From Glebionis coronaria (lineage: Eukaryota; Streptophyta; Magnoliopsida; Asterales; Asteraceae), in NCBI GenBank assembly GCA_025667525.1, contig CM046882.1:521818618-521882617 (forward strand): a DNA stretch of 64,000 nucleotides, read 5' to 3'. This document shows, in pieces, positions 37,523 to 48,166 of the stretch. Made by a program: the position numbers and the translations under genes. How positions within the stretch are numbered: position 1 is the stretch's first letter; each line of letters starts with the position of its first letter. A model generated the notes under the pieces. The model was given only the letters and a program-made list of their open reading frames with translations. It did not search any database and was not told where the DNA came from.

Positions 37523-40036
37523 TGTAAAACCCGTATTTTATTAGGAAATATAAATACGCGGGTTATTTATTTAAACCATTTGCGTAGCAATTATCAAAGA
37601 AAACAAACGCAAGAAAAAAATGTACAAGTATTATTATATTCTAGTTTGTAAAAAAAAATAAAAAATAGAAGTAAATAAAATAAAAGGCTAGGGTCGGTTT
37701 TAAAAAAAAAAAAAAAAAAGGAGAGGGACTTGGGCTCAAGGCCCAAGTGTTTTGGTTTTCTTGGCCGGGTATAACAAAAAAAAGGGGGTCGGGGGTTCTT
37801 TTTATTCCTCTCTGCCGACACAAACAAACTTAACAAAACCCTAAATTAGAAAAGAGAGCAGCCACATCATTCCTTGTGTTCTCTTCTTCCCTGCCGCGAC
37901 ACAAACCAAAGAAACAAGAAGTTAGATTGTGTGTGTTTAATCCAGAAATCAAGAAAGGCGTTTGTCGTTATCTTAAACCCTAAAACACAATAGGTAAATC
38001 ATTCATTCCTTGTGTTTCCTTCCTTGTTTTTTTTCGTTTGATTAAATGGATCACGAATCCAATCTCAGATTTAAAACATGTTAAGAACACGTTTGTTAAT
38101 AATAAAATTAAAGAGGGTTTTCGTTTGGAAAGCTTCCACTCAAACCGAGACCAATCAATGGTCTCGGTGGTAAAAAGTTTACACCAGCCGCAACCCTTAA
38201 AAAGGGTGTTGGCTTAGTCTATTGATGTCGGGGGGAAACACAGCCCCAACAGGGGTGCGTTTGGCCTGCCAGTGGCAACATTAGGGAAGGGAGGTGTTTG
38301 TTCTGACAGTGGGAAACCACCACTGTCGGTGGGATTATTATGAATAGCAGGGGGAACCCCGAACTGCCAGTGGGAAAACTGGCAGTAAGGGGGGTGTTTG
38401 GCAGTGGGTGTTAAAAACTGGAATTAGGGCTGTTTGGCTACAGGTGTAACGGGCTGTTTGGCAACCCGGTTTAGAAACAATTAAGGGTGCGTTTGGGACT
38501 GTTTTATTAGTATATATTTTTAGGGAATTAGTAGAAACGTTTTTATAAAAAAAAAAATAATAATAAAGATTTTAAATTATACCTTTTTAAATTAGTTACT
38601 TTAAATAAATGTTCTAAAATGTAATTGGTAAAATTAAATATAAACAAGTTTATAAAATTTAAAAGGGTATAGTTTTATAAAATGAAGTAAATTATTTCGG
38701 GAACTTACTAATGTTAGCAAACTTTTGTTTTCAGCAGGTTACCGAATATAAGGTTAATATAGCGTCAGAATACTTTATGCCAAAATTAATAGTAGAACAA
38801 TTATACGTTAAAAGAATTATAAGCAAGATCAGATTTATCAGTTAAAAAGCGTTTAGAATTCCAGAATTTTAGAATCTAAATAAATAAATAAGAAACAATA
38901 AGACCAGTAAAATTTAATAACGGATATCAGTTAACTGATTCGCGTCCTTTATTTATGTAGCACGCGTGAAGCCCGAGTAGTATTCGTTCAGTCTTCCATT
39001 CAGTCAGTTACTGAACTAGAGGTACGGATTTTCCGTCCTTTCAGTAAGGACTTCCTTTCTATGCATGTTTAGGATTCCCCGTCTGCAGCCAAATGTCTTC
39101 CCCAGTATACGTTTAAACTTGTCAGTAATCATATTAATAATAGAATAAATTGCCTGAGCATTATATACAAGCATGATTAGTATGTACTAGTTACGGAGGT
39201 ACCGTAACCACGACACTAGAGGCACCGGTGTCGTGACTCACATGCAGGAGAGTGATATCCTGCATCGTCCCACTCAGCTCAGCTTGGCCATTTTATCAGT
39301 ATTATTATTAGTGGGGCGTATGGATGCATCCTAGGCTATAGTTACTGTTTAGCAGGTGAATGTGGTGTGTGCTCTACATCCTTCACATTGGAGCTGATCC
39401 CTCCACCCAGCACAGTTATTTAGAGGTCGCCCCTCTATAGCATGACGAGGACACCCCTCCATGTATTCATGCAGCAGTTGATTTAATACATGACCTATAT
39501 AAGCTCTTGGCAAATTAAAATACAGAAAATGCACGTTTTCAGAATTAATAAGTTATATTTCAGTTTTTAGTATATATGAAAAGGTTTATCAGATTTTATG
39601 CAGAGTTGTATCACATGTCATATCAGTCTTATAGTGTCATTGTAGTCTTCCATTCCTTTTTCTTTAAGTACATCCTATTCATGCTATATCCGTCCATTGA
39701 GTGTTATGCTCAGCCGTAGTTTCCTTTCATGTTTCCAAACGGCAGGTACACAGGGACGATCTTAGGACTGCTAAGAGAGTACGTGCATTGGATGAAGAGC
39801 TATCCAGACCCCTTTATTTTATGCATGCTTACTTTACATCTCTTTGGTTGTTGGACATTGTTTCGTTCTTTTTCTTTCAGTACTTAGTCTTTATATTTGG
39901 AGCTTATGTTGGACTACCGATGTTTGATTCCGGTATTTTCCGTATGGTCATTTAATGTTTAATACATTGCCTTGCATGCTTTGATGACACGCCATAAATA
40001 CACGTAACGGTCCATTTATCCAAGTGGGGTGTTACA
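37523..40036 (+). repeat. 5' LTR (2514 bp) of the chromovirus
   Basis: Termini TG...CA. The first part has promoter-like motifs (37729-37983) and a candidate splice donor AATAG/GTAAAT at 37992. The middle (38150-38500) is rich in GGCAGTGGG and GGGTGTTTGG phrases. The last 850 bases are related to the older LTR fragment at 58680-59527. The 84-codon frames inside both LTRs are not genes. Confidence 0.95.
37729..37983 (+). promoter_or_regulatory. LTR promoter block: paired site II-like motif and two telo-boxes
   Basis: CTTGGGC TCAAG GCCCAAG (37729-37747) is an inverted pair of TGGGC(C/T) site II motifs. AAACCCTAA telo-boxes lie at 37836-37844 and 37975-37983, in a CT/CA-rich leader. In plants this combination marks promoters of ribosomal-protein and proliferation genes and is bound by TCP factors. 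The second telo-box is followed by a consensus splice donor. The same block is in the 3' LTR. Confidence 0.5.
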
Positions 40037-40040
40037 ATTA

Positions 40041-40054
40041 TGGTATCAGAGAGC
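40041..40054 (+). other. Primer binding site, initiator tRNA-Met type
   Basis: TGGTATCAGAGAGC begins four bases after the 5' LTR end. The first 11 bases match the complement of initiator tRNA-Met. Confidence 0.85.
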
Positions 40055-40255
40055 AAGGTTCGACCTGTAGGCTCTAAAACTTGACCTGTGACTAGTGAGT
40101 AGTCACCCAGAATTTCTTGTATTTTGGCGTCGTTATTTTCCATGCTACTCATGAATTTTATCAGTCGGATTTTTTTTAAAATTTTGATTTAGTAAACGGT
40201 TGGTACAGGACTGGCCATACTTAATCACATGTGCTTTTCTAGAACATTTCGTTTT

Positions 40256-40388
40256 GGTGAACTGACCATAGGCGTTCACCCTTACCGCTTAAATTTTGCA
40301 TGGATGAACTGACCATAGGCGTTCATCCTTACTCATGTCGGATTTATGTTTCAGAAATCATTTTGTGAACTGACCCTAGGCGTTCACC
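40256..40388 (+). repeat. Three covarying stem-loops in the gag leader
   Basis: Three copies of a near-identical loop (TGACC(A/C)TAGGC) are each closed by complementary arms. Copy 1 pairs GGTGAAC with GTTCACC (40256-40262/40274-40280). Copy 2 pairs GGATGAAC with GTTCATCC (40302-40309/40321-40328). Copy 3 pairs GTGAAC with GTTCAC (40365-40370/40382-40387). The extra A-T pair in copy 2 is compensated on the other arm. They lie between the PBS and the gag start, where retroelements place packaging or translation signals. Confidence 0.7.
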
Positions 40389-40499
40389 AGTATTCATGTC
40401 ATGTTTTGTTAGTTATACCACCATGAATTACACTAAGCATATTCAGACTTATTACTGCAGGTTCTTACGTTTTTGTCGATTTATCCTCTTTTATTTCAG

Positions 40500-43400
40500 A
40501 TGCCACCCAGGCGCGACACCGAGAATGATCCTAACGCAGCTGCCATTGCTGCTGCGGTTCAGGCTGCTATACATGCCATGTTACCCCAAATTCGTGATGA
40601 GATCCGAGCTGAGTATCAAAATGGGCCTCAGCAGAATAAAAACCCTCCTGCTCCACCACCTGCCACTTTACCCGCTTGGCTGGATCTGTTCAACAAACAG
40701 AAGCCCCGACTGTTTGAGCAGACTGTAGCTCCAACTGATGCAGAAGACTGGATCTACCATATAGAGAAAATTTTTGGAGCTATGGGTTGTGGTGATGTTT
40801 TCAAAGTTAGGCTTGCGGTTTACAAGCTGGAGGGTCCTGCTCTACATTGGTGGAGGTCTCAGAAACTGTCCAACGGGGGAGATGCTTGGGAGCTTGCATT
40901 GACCTGGGCACGTTTCAAGACGATGTTCTATGACCAGTTTTTCTCGCATGCGGAGCAAGCTAAGATGAAGAGGGACTTTCACGTTATTCGTCAGAATAAT
41001 GGCGAGAACAGTATAGAGTTCATGCACCGATACCTCAGGATGGCTGGATTCTTAGGGGAGGCTGCGGGTACCGTCGAGGAGCAAGTGAAGCAATTTCGCT
41101 GGGCTCTTCACACTAGGACTGCAGATAGATTGATGAGTGCCACATTCACTAATGTGTCACAAGTAGCTAATGCAGCTCGGGACATCGAGATGCTTTTTGA
41201 GAGGGACGAGCTCGAGAACTTAGAGCGCCCGGAGAAGAGGTACATCTCACCCCACAGACTTAAACAATTTAGCCATTATTGCATGGCAACTTATATGCTA
41301 TTAAAATCTTACAGGCACAGAGGAGGGGACCGATCCCAATCGGCTACTCCGCATCAGAACTACAGGAACCACGGTCAGTCATATGACCGTAATCGGTCAG
41401 ATAGGAGGAACGGCGGTGATAATTACCGCGGCAGTTCCAACTCCTCTGGCAGCTACAGGTGAGCCTTTAAGCTCCAAGAATACTAAACTATCGTGTAAAA
41501 CAGACCTTAAATTTATTTCAAATTCCAACAGAGATGCTGGACAGGGGCGTGACCAAAACAACAGGGGTCAACAGGTTGCCCGACCGGCAAATTCTGGTAA
41601 TTATAAATTTCAGTCAAACAGCCTCATTTCAGTTTAAAATATCAGCATCATAACACGTGTTTATCATCGTGAATCAGGTTCTCAGCAAACCAGAGCTGCT
41701 TCTGCCGTGCACACTTATCCCACTTGCGTCACTTGTGGAAAGAAGCACACGGGACCGTGCCGTCGTGGTATGAGTGGTTGCTTCCAGTGTGGCCAACCGG
41801 GCCATCTGAAGAGAGATTACAAAAGCGGGAATACTGCTGCTGGTACCTCAGGTCAGACTCCTCAGATGTTACCTCCGCCACCACCACTACCACCAACCAC
41901 TGGTCGTGTCTACACTACTACCCGTGAACAAGCAAATAAGACCGCAAGTACCATTACTGGCATTTTGTTTATACACGGACAGTCTGCATGCGTGCTTTTC
42001 GATACAGGCGCCACGCACTCGGTTATATCTACTTCATATGCTGTTAGAATAAACATGACCCCTACGCCACTAGACAGTGCACTTAGTATATCTACCCCCA
42101 TGCGAGACTCTGTACTCATTACCCAAGTATATAAGGATCTCCCTCTTGAGTTTGATGATAAAATCCGTCCAGTCAGTGCTCTTCCTTTAGATATGTGTGA
42201 ATTCGATATTATTTTGGGTATGGATTGGTTGGCGGTTCATCATGCCACCATAGATTGTCATGCTCATCGGGTCATCTTTGGAGAAGTCCAGGCACCAGAA
42301 TATATTCACCGAGGCTTCCTACCAGGAAAACATGTTCAGATCATTTCAGCTTTACAGGCTCGTACTTTGTTATATCATGGTTGCGAGGGTTTCCTAGCTA
42401 CAGTCCATGACACGACTTCTGAGACACTTTCAATTCATGATCAGCCAGTTGTGTCAGATTTTCCGGATGTTTTTCCAGAGGAACTTCCAGGTTTACCTCC
42501 CATGCGAGAGGTAGAATTTGGTATCGATCTCGTTCCAGGTGCAGAACCAGTATCTAAAGCTCCTTACCGTATGGCTCCTGTAGAGCTTAAGGAACTGAAG
42601 GATCAACTTCAGGAACTTCTCGAAAGGGGTTTCATTCGTCCCAGCGTATCACCATGGGGCGCTCCCGTTTTGTTTGTCAAGAAGAAAGATGGTAGTATGC
42701 GTTTGTGTATTGACTACCGTGAGTTGAATAAGCTCACCATTCGTAACCGTTATCCACTTCCTCGTATTGACGATTTATTCGATCAGCTTCAGGGTGCCAA
42801 GCATTTCTCAAAAATCGATCTACGATCAGGCTACCATCAGCTGCGTGTAAAAGAGCAGGATATATCCAAAACTGCTTTTCGCACGAGGTACGGTCATTAC
42901 GAGTTTGTTGTCATGCCATTCGGTCTCACGAATGCGCCCGCAGTATTTATGGACTTAATGAACAGAGTCTTCCACGAATTTTTAGACAAGTTTGTGATCG
43001 TATTCATCGATGATATCCTTATTTTCTCCAAATCCAAAGAGGAACATGAGAATCATCTCCGTACAGTTTTGCAGATTCTCAGACAAGAAAAGCTATACGC
43101 TAAATTTTCGAAGTGCGAATTTTGGCTGAATACAGTGGCGTTTCTAGGTCATATTGTGTCTGCGGACGGAATCACCATGGATCCTGCAAAGGTGGAGGCT
43201 ATCACCAAATGGCCAAGACCGACGTCTGTCACAGAGATACGTAGTTTTCTTGGGTTGGCAGGTTACTACCGCAGGTTTGTGGAAAACTTCTCACGCTTAG
43301 CGTTACCATTGACCCAACTTATGCGAAAAGGCGAGAAGTTTATATGGACCGAGGAGAGAGAAAAGAGTTTCGAGGAACTCAAGCATCGATTGATCTCAGC

Positions 43401-45327
43401 ACCGATACTTACTCTCCCATCCGGTACAGGTGGTTATCAGATATACAGCGACACATCGGGAAAAGGCTTAGGCTGTGTTCTTATGCAGCATGGGAAAGTC
43501 ATCGCTTATGCTTCGCGTCAACTAAAGCCGTATGAGAAAAATTATCCTACTCATGATCTAGAGCTCGCAGCAGTCGTCTTCGCCCTTAAAATCTGGAGGC
43601 ATTATTTATACGGTGAGTCGTGTGATATCTTCACCGATCACAAAGGTCTCAAGTATATATTTACACAGCGAGAGCTGAACATGAGACAGCGGCGATGGTT
43701 AGAACTGCTGAAAGACTATGACACTAACATCCAGTATCACCCAGGTAAAGCAAATGTCGTGGCAGATGCCCTTAGCAGAAAGTCAGGTATGGTAAATGGC
43801 ATCAAAGTTCAGGAAGAAATTATTCGGGATTTAGAGCAGTATGATATTGAGCTCTTAGTGCGCGGACAAAGGGGAAACTGGGCTAGTTTGAGAGTAGAAC
43901 CAGATTTACTCTCTAGGATTAAAGCCGCACAAAAGGATGATGGTGAAATCTGGGCGATTGTCCAGAACATTGACCGTCAGACCGAATTTCGCATCGATGA
44001 CGACGGTATTGTATGGCAGGGTACCAAACTCTGCGTTCCAGAAGATCCTGCTCTTAGAGAAGCCTTGATGACTGAGGCTCACAGCTCTCCGTTCTCCATT
44101 CATCCAGGTTCCACTAAGATGTACCATGATCTTAAGCAGCATTTTTGGTGGAGCGGAATGAAGCAAGATGTCGCCACCTTCGTTTCCAAATGTCTGACCT
44201 GCCAGCAGGTTAAGATAGAACATCAGCGTACCAGCGGGTTACTTCAGCCATTAGAAATTCCAATGTGGAAATGGGACAAGATTTCTATGGACTTTGTTAC
44301 CGGTTTACCACAGACTCAGCGGCGACATGATGCAATCTGGGTCATTGTCGACCGCTTGACCAAATCAGCACATTTCATTCCTATCCGTAAAGATTTCGCA
44401 GTTAGTAAATTGGCAGATCTATTCACCAAGGAGATTGTACGATTACACGGTACACCTTCAGGAATCATATCAGATAGGGACCCACGATTCACTTCTCATT
44501 TCTGGGGAGGTCTGCACAAAGCTTGGGGAACCAGACTCAAACTCAGCACAGCTTTCCACCCACAGACAGACGGTCAGTCAGAGCGTACCATCCAGACCTT
44601 GGAGGACATGCTACGCGCCTGTGCATTAGAATGGACAGGACACTGGGATGACTATATTTGCTTGGTCGAGTTTGCCTACAACAACAGTTGGCATGCTAGT
44701 ATCAAGCGTGCTCCATTCGAGATGTTATACGGCAGGAAATGCCGTGCTCCTATTTGTTGGGATCAGGTTGGGGAACGTTTGATTGAGGGACCAGAATTGA
44801 TAGAAATGACCAATGAAAAGGTCGCCATCGCTAGGGCAAAACTGCAAGAAGCGCGTACTCGCCAGAAGAGTTACGCCGACAAGCATCGCAGAGATCTATC
44901 TTTTCAGATTGGGGATCGTGTGTTCCTCAAAGTATCACCCGCACGCGGTGTCAGACGTTTTGGCCTCAAAGGCAAACTTAGCCCTCGTTACATCGGACCG
45001 TTCGAAATCCTTGAACGTATTGGTGAAGTGTCATATCGATTGGCGTTACCGCCTCAGCTTTCACACGTCCACAACGTGTTTCATGTCTCATTGCTCAGGG
45101 GGTACAACTATCACGAGCTTCACAAAGTAAATTATCCACTCGATCAGATTCGGGAGGATTTATCCTATATTGAGGAACCCGAAGCGGTTTTAGATCGCCA
45201 GGATCGAGTCATGAGAAGGAAGACCATTCCTTTCGTCAAGATCCTGTGGAGGAACCATACCGAGCGGGAGGCCACTTGGGAAACAGAGGAGTCTATACGG
45301 ACTTCTTATCCTCACTTTCAGTTTTGA
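40500..45327 (+). CDS. Gag-Pol polyprotein of the chromovirus, with three candidate introns
   Basis: Gag starts at [10 protein letters not shown] (40500; an in-frame ATG at 40473 is less typical). Gag core: [17 protein letters not shown], then [11 protein letters not shown]. The frame appears to stop at 41462, but removing GT-AG segments 41240-41314, 41459-41531 and 41597-41677 joins gag to the 1206-codon pol frame without a stop. Numbering from 41707: zinc knuckle C25/C28/H33 with Tyr38 in place of the last Cys, protease DTGA (D99), RT FIDD (D435, D436), RNase H ([18 protein letters not shown]), integrase HHCC and D862/D923/E959 (DX35E). A chromodomain-like tail lies at about 1150-1206 ([16 protein letters not shown]). 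All catalytic residues I looked for are present. Only the knuckle change is damaging. The protein copies and integrates the element. Confidence 0.93.
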
Positions 45328-45407
45328 TTCGGGTATGTCTTTTCAGCTTTTATGTCGTTCAGTTTATTAGCATTTCAGCTTTTACTTCAGTCAGCTTAGA
45401 TACCTTG

Positions 45408-45521
45408 TAATTCGAGGTCGAATTTCTCCTTTTTAGAGGGGAAGAATTGTAAAACCCAGTACAGCCGTATTTTAATTCGGGGACGAATTATTCTTTTTAG
45501 AGGGGAAGAATTGTAAAACCC
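45408..45521 (+). repeat. Duplicated polypurine tract and LTR start
   Basis: TTTTAGAGGGGAAGAAT TGT occurs at 45431 and again at 45495. The unit (TAATTCG(A/G)GG(T/A)CGAATT onward) repeats with a 65-bp period (45408, 45473). The first copy already contains the first ten bases of the LTR (TGTAAAACCC). The second copy abuts the real 3' LTR at 45512. Confidence 0.85.
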
Positions 45522-48026
45522 GTATTTTATTAGGAAATATAAATACGCGGGTTATTTATTTAAACCATTTGCGTAGCAATTATCAAAGAAAACAAACGCA
45601 AGAAAAAAATGTACAAGTATTATTATATTCTAGTTTGTAAAAAAAATAAAAAAATAGAAGTAAATAAAATAAAAGGCTAGGGTCGGTTTTAAAAAAAAAA
45701 AAAAAAAGGAGAGGGAATTGGGCTCAAGGCCCAAGTGTTTTGGTTTTCTTGGCCGGGTATAACAAAAAAAAAAGGGGGTCGGGGGTTCTTTTTATTCCTC
45801 TCTGCCGACACAAACAAACTTAACAAAACCCTAAATTAGAAAAGAGAGCAGCCACATCATTCCTTGTGTTCTCTTCTTCCCTGCCGCGACACAAACCAAA
45901 GAAACAAGAAGTTAGATTGTGTATGTTTAATCCAGAAATCAAGAAAGGCGTTTGTCGTTATCTTAAACCCTAAAACACAATAGGTAAATCATTCATTCCT
46001 TGTGTTTCCTTCCTTGTTTTTTTTCGTTTGATTAAATGGATCACGAATCCAATCTCAGATTTAAAACATGTTAAGAACACGTTTGTTAATAATAAAATTA
46101 AAGAGGGTTTTCGTTTGGAAAGCTTCCACTCAAACCGAGACCAATCAATGGTCTCGGTGGTAAAAAGTTTACACCAGCCGCAACCCTTAAAAAGGGTGTT
46201 GGCTTAGTCTATTGATGTCGGGGGGAAACACAGCCCCAACAGGGGTGCGTTTGGCCTGCCAGTGGCAACATTAGGGAAGGGAGGTGTTTGTTCTGACAGT
46301 GGGAAACCACCACTGTCGGTGGGATTATTATGAATAGCAGGGGGAACCCCGAACTGCCAGTGGGAAAACTGGCAGTAAGGGGGGTGTTTGGCAGTGGGTG
46401 TTAAAAACTGGAATTAGGGCTGTTTGGCTACAGGTGTAACGGGCTGTTTGGCAACCCGGTTTAGAAACAATTAAGGGTGCGTTTGGGACTGTTTTATTAG
46501 TATATATTTTTAGGGAATTAGTAGAAACGTTTTTATAAAAAAAAAAATAATAATAAAGATTTTAAATTATACCTTTTTAAATTAGTTACTTTAAATAAAT
46601 GTTCTAAAATGTAATTGGTAAAATTAAATATAAACAAGTTTATAAAATTTAAAAGGGTATAGTTTTATAAAATGAAGTAAATTATTTCGGGAACTTACTA
46701 ATGTTAGCAAACTTTTGTTTTCAGCAGGTTACCGAATATAAGGTTAATATAGCGTCAGAATACTTTATGCCAAAATTAATAGTAGAACAATTATACGTTA
46801 AAAGAATTATAAGCAAGATCAGATTTATCAGTTAAAAAGCGTTTAGAATTCCAGAATTTTAGAATCTAAATAAATAAATAAGAAACAATAAGACCAGTAA
46901 AATTTAATAACGGATATCAGTTAACTGATTCGCGTCCTTTATTTATGTAGCACGCGTGAAGCCCGAGTAGTATTCGTTCAGTCTTCCATTCAGTCAGTTA
47001 CTGGACTAGAGGTACGGATTTTCCGTCCTTTCAGTAAGGACTTCCTTTCTATGCATGTTTAGGATTCCCCGTCTGCAGCCAAATGTCTTCCCCAGTATAC
47101 GTTTAAACTTGTCAGTAATCATATTAATAATAGAATAAATTGCCTGAGCATTATATACAAGCATGATTAGTATGTACTAGTTACGGAGGTACCGTAACCA
47201 CGACACTAGAGGCACCGGTGTCGTGACTCACATGCAGGAGAGTGATATCCTGCATCGTCCCACTCAGCTCAGCTTGGCCATTTTATCAGTATTATTATTA
47301 GTGGGGCGTATGGATGCATCCTAGGCTATAGTTACTGTTTAGCAGGTGAATGTGGTGTGTGCTCTACATCCTTCACATTGGAGCTGATCCCTCCACCCAG
47401 CACAGTTATTTAGAGGTCGCCCCTCTATAGCATGACGAGGACACCCCTCCATGTATTCATGCAGCAGTTGATTTAATACATGACCTATATAAGCTCTTGG
47501 CAAATTAAAATACAGAAAATGCACGTTTTCAGAATTAATAAGTTATATTTCAGTTTTCAGTATATATGAAAAGGTTTATCAGATTTTATGCAGAGTTGTA
47601 TCACATGTCATATCAGTCTTATAGTGTCATTGTAGTCTTCCATTCCTTTTTCTTTAAGTACATCCTATTCATGCTATATCCGTCCACTGAGTGTTATGCT
47701 CAGCCGTAGTTTCCTTTCATGTTTCCAAACGGCAGGTACACAGGGACGATCTTAGGACTGCTAAGAGAGTACGTGCATTGGATGAAGAGCTATCCAGACC
47801 CCTTTATTTTATGCATGCTTACTTTACATCTCTTTGGTTGTTGGACATTGTTTCGTTCTTTTTCTTTCAGTACTTAGTCTTTATATTTGGAGCTTATGTT
47901 GGACTACCGATGTTTGATTCCGGTATTTTCCGTATGGTCATTTAATGTTTAATACATTGCCTTGCATGCTTTGATGACACGCCATAAATACACGTAACGG
48001 TCCATTTATCCAAGTGGGGTGTTACA
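45512..48026 (+). repeat. 3' LTR (2515 bp) of the chromovirus
   Basis: It matches the 5' LTR apart from about five substitutions (for example GTGTGTGT/GTGTATGT near 45921, CTGAACT/CTGGACT near 47003, CCATTGA/CCACTGA near 47686) and a few homopolymer lengths. The TSD CGCCT follows. Confidence 0.95.
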
Positions 48027-48166
48027 CGCCTTCTGATTGGAGATGGCTTGGATGCCTCGATTGTTTTGGGCTATTTTAGAAACATTGAGATATAGTTGAT
48101 AAATTAAAGACATCATAATGTAAAAAAACTATCTATGGAAAATCCCCTTAAAAAAATATACTGTAA

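Larger units (their letters stand above)
37523..48026 (+). mobile_element. Complete young Ty3/gypsy chromovirus (Tekay/Del-like), 10.5 kb
   Basis: Two LTRs (37523-40036 and 45512-48026) start TGTAAAACCCG and end GGGGTGTTACA. The 5-bp TSD CGCCT is perfect (37518-37522 and 48027-48031). The PBS is at 40041, the PPT at about 45500-45511. The interior encodes gag, protease, RT, RNase H, integrase and a C-terminal chromodomain-like segment, the order of plant chromoviruses. LTRs over 2 kb fit the Tekay/Del clade. I count five clear substitutions plus homopolymer differences between the LTRs (about 99.8% identity). At 1.3e-8 substitutions per site per year, a rate measured in rice, this is under 100,000 years. 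Confidence 0.97.

Noticed and set aside
39701..39955. 84-codon frame repeated at 47691-47945
   Set aside because: Both lie in the two LTRs at the same place. No domain, no start context, and the older LTR at 59200-59420 does not keep the frame.
40473..40499. Earlier in-frame ATG for gag
   Set aside because: The MPPRR start at 40500 is the usual chromovirus gag start and directly follows a TTTCAG sequence, so I preferred it.
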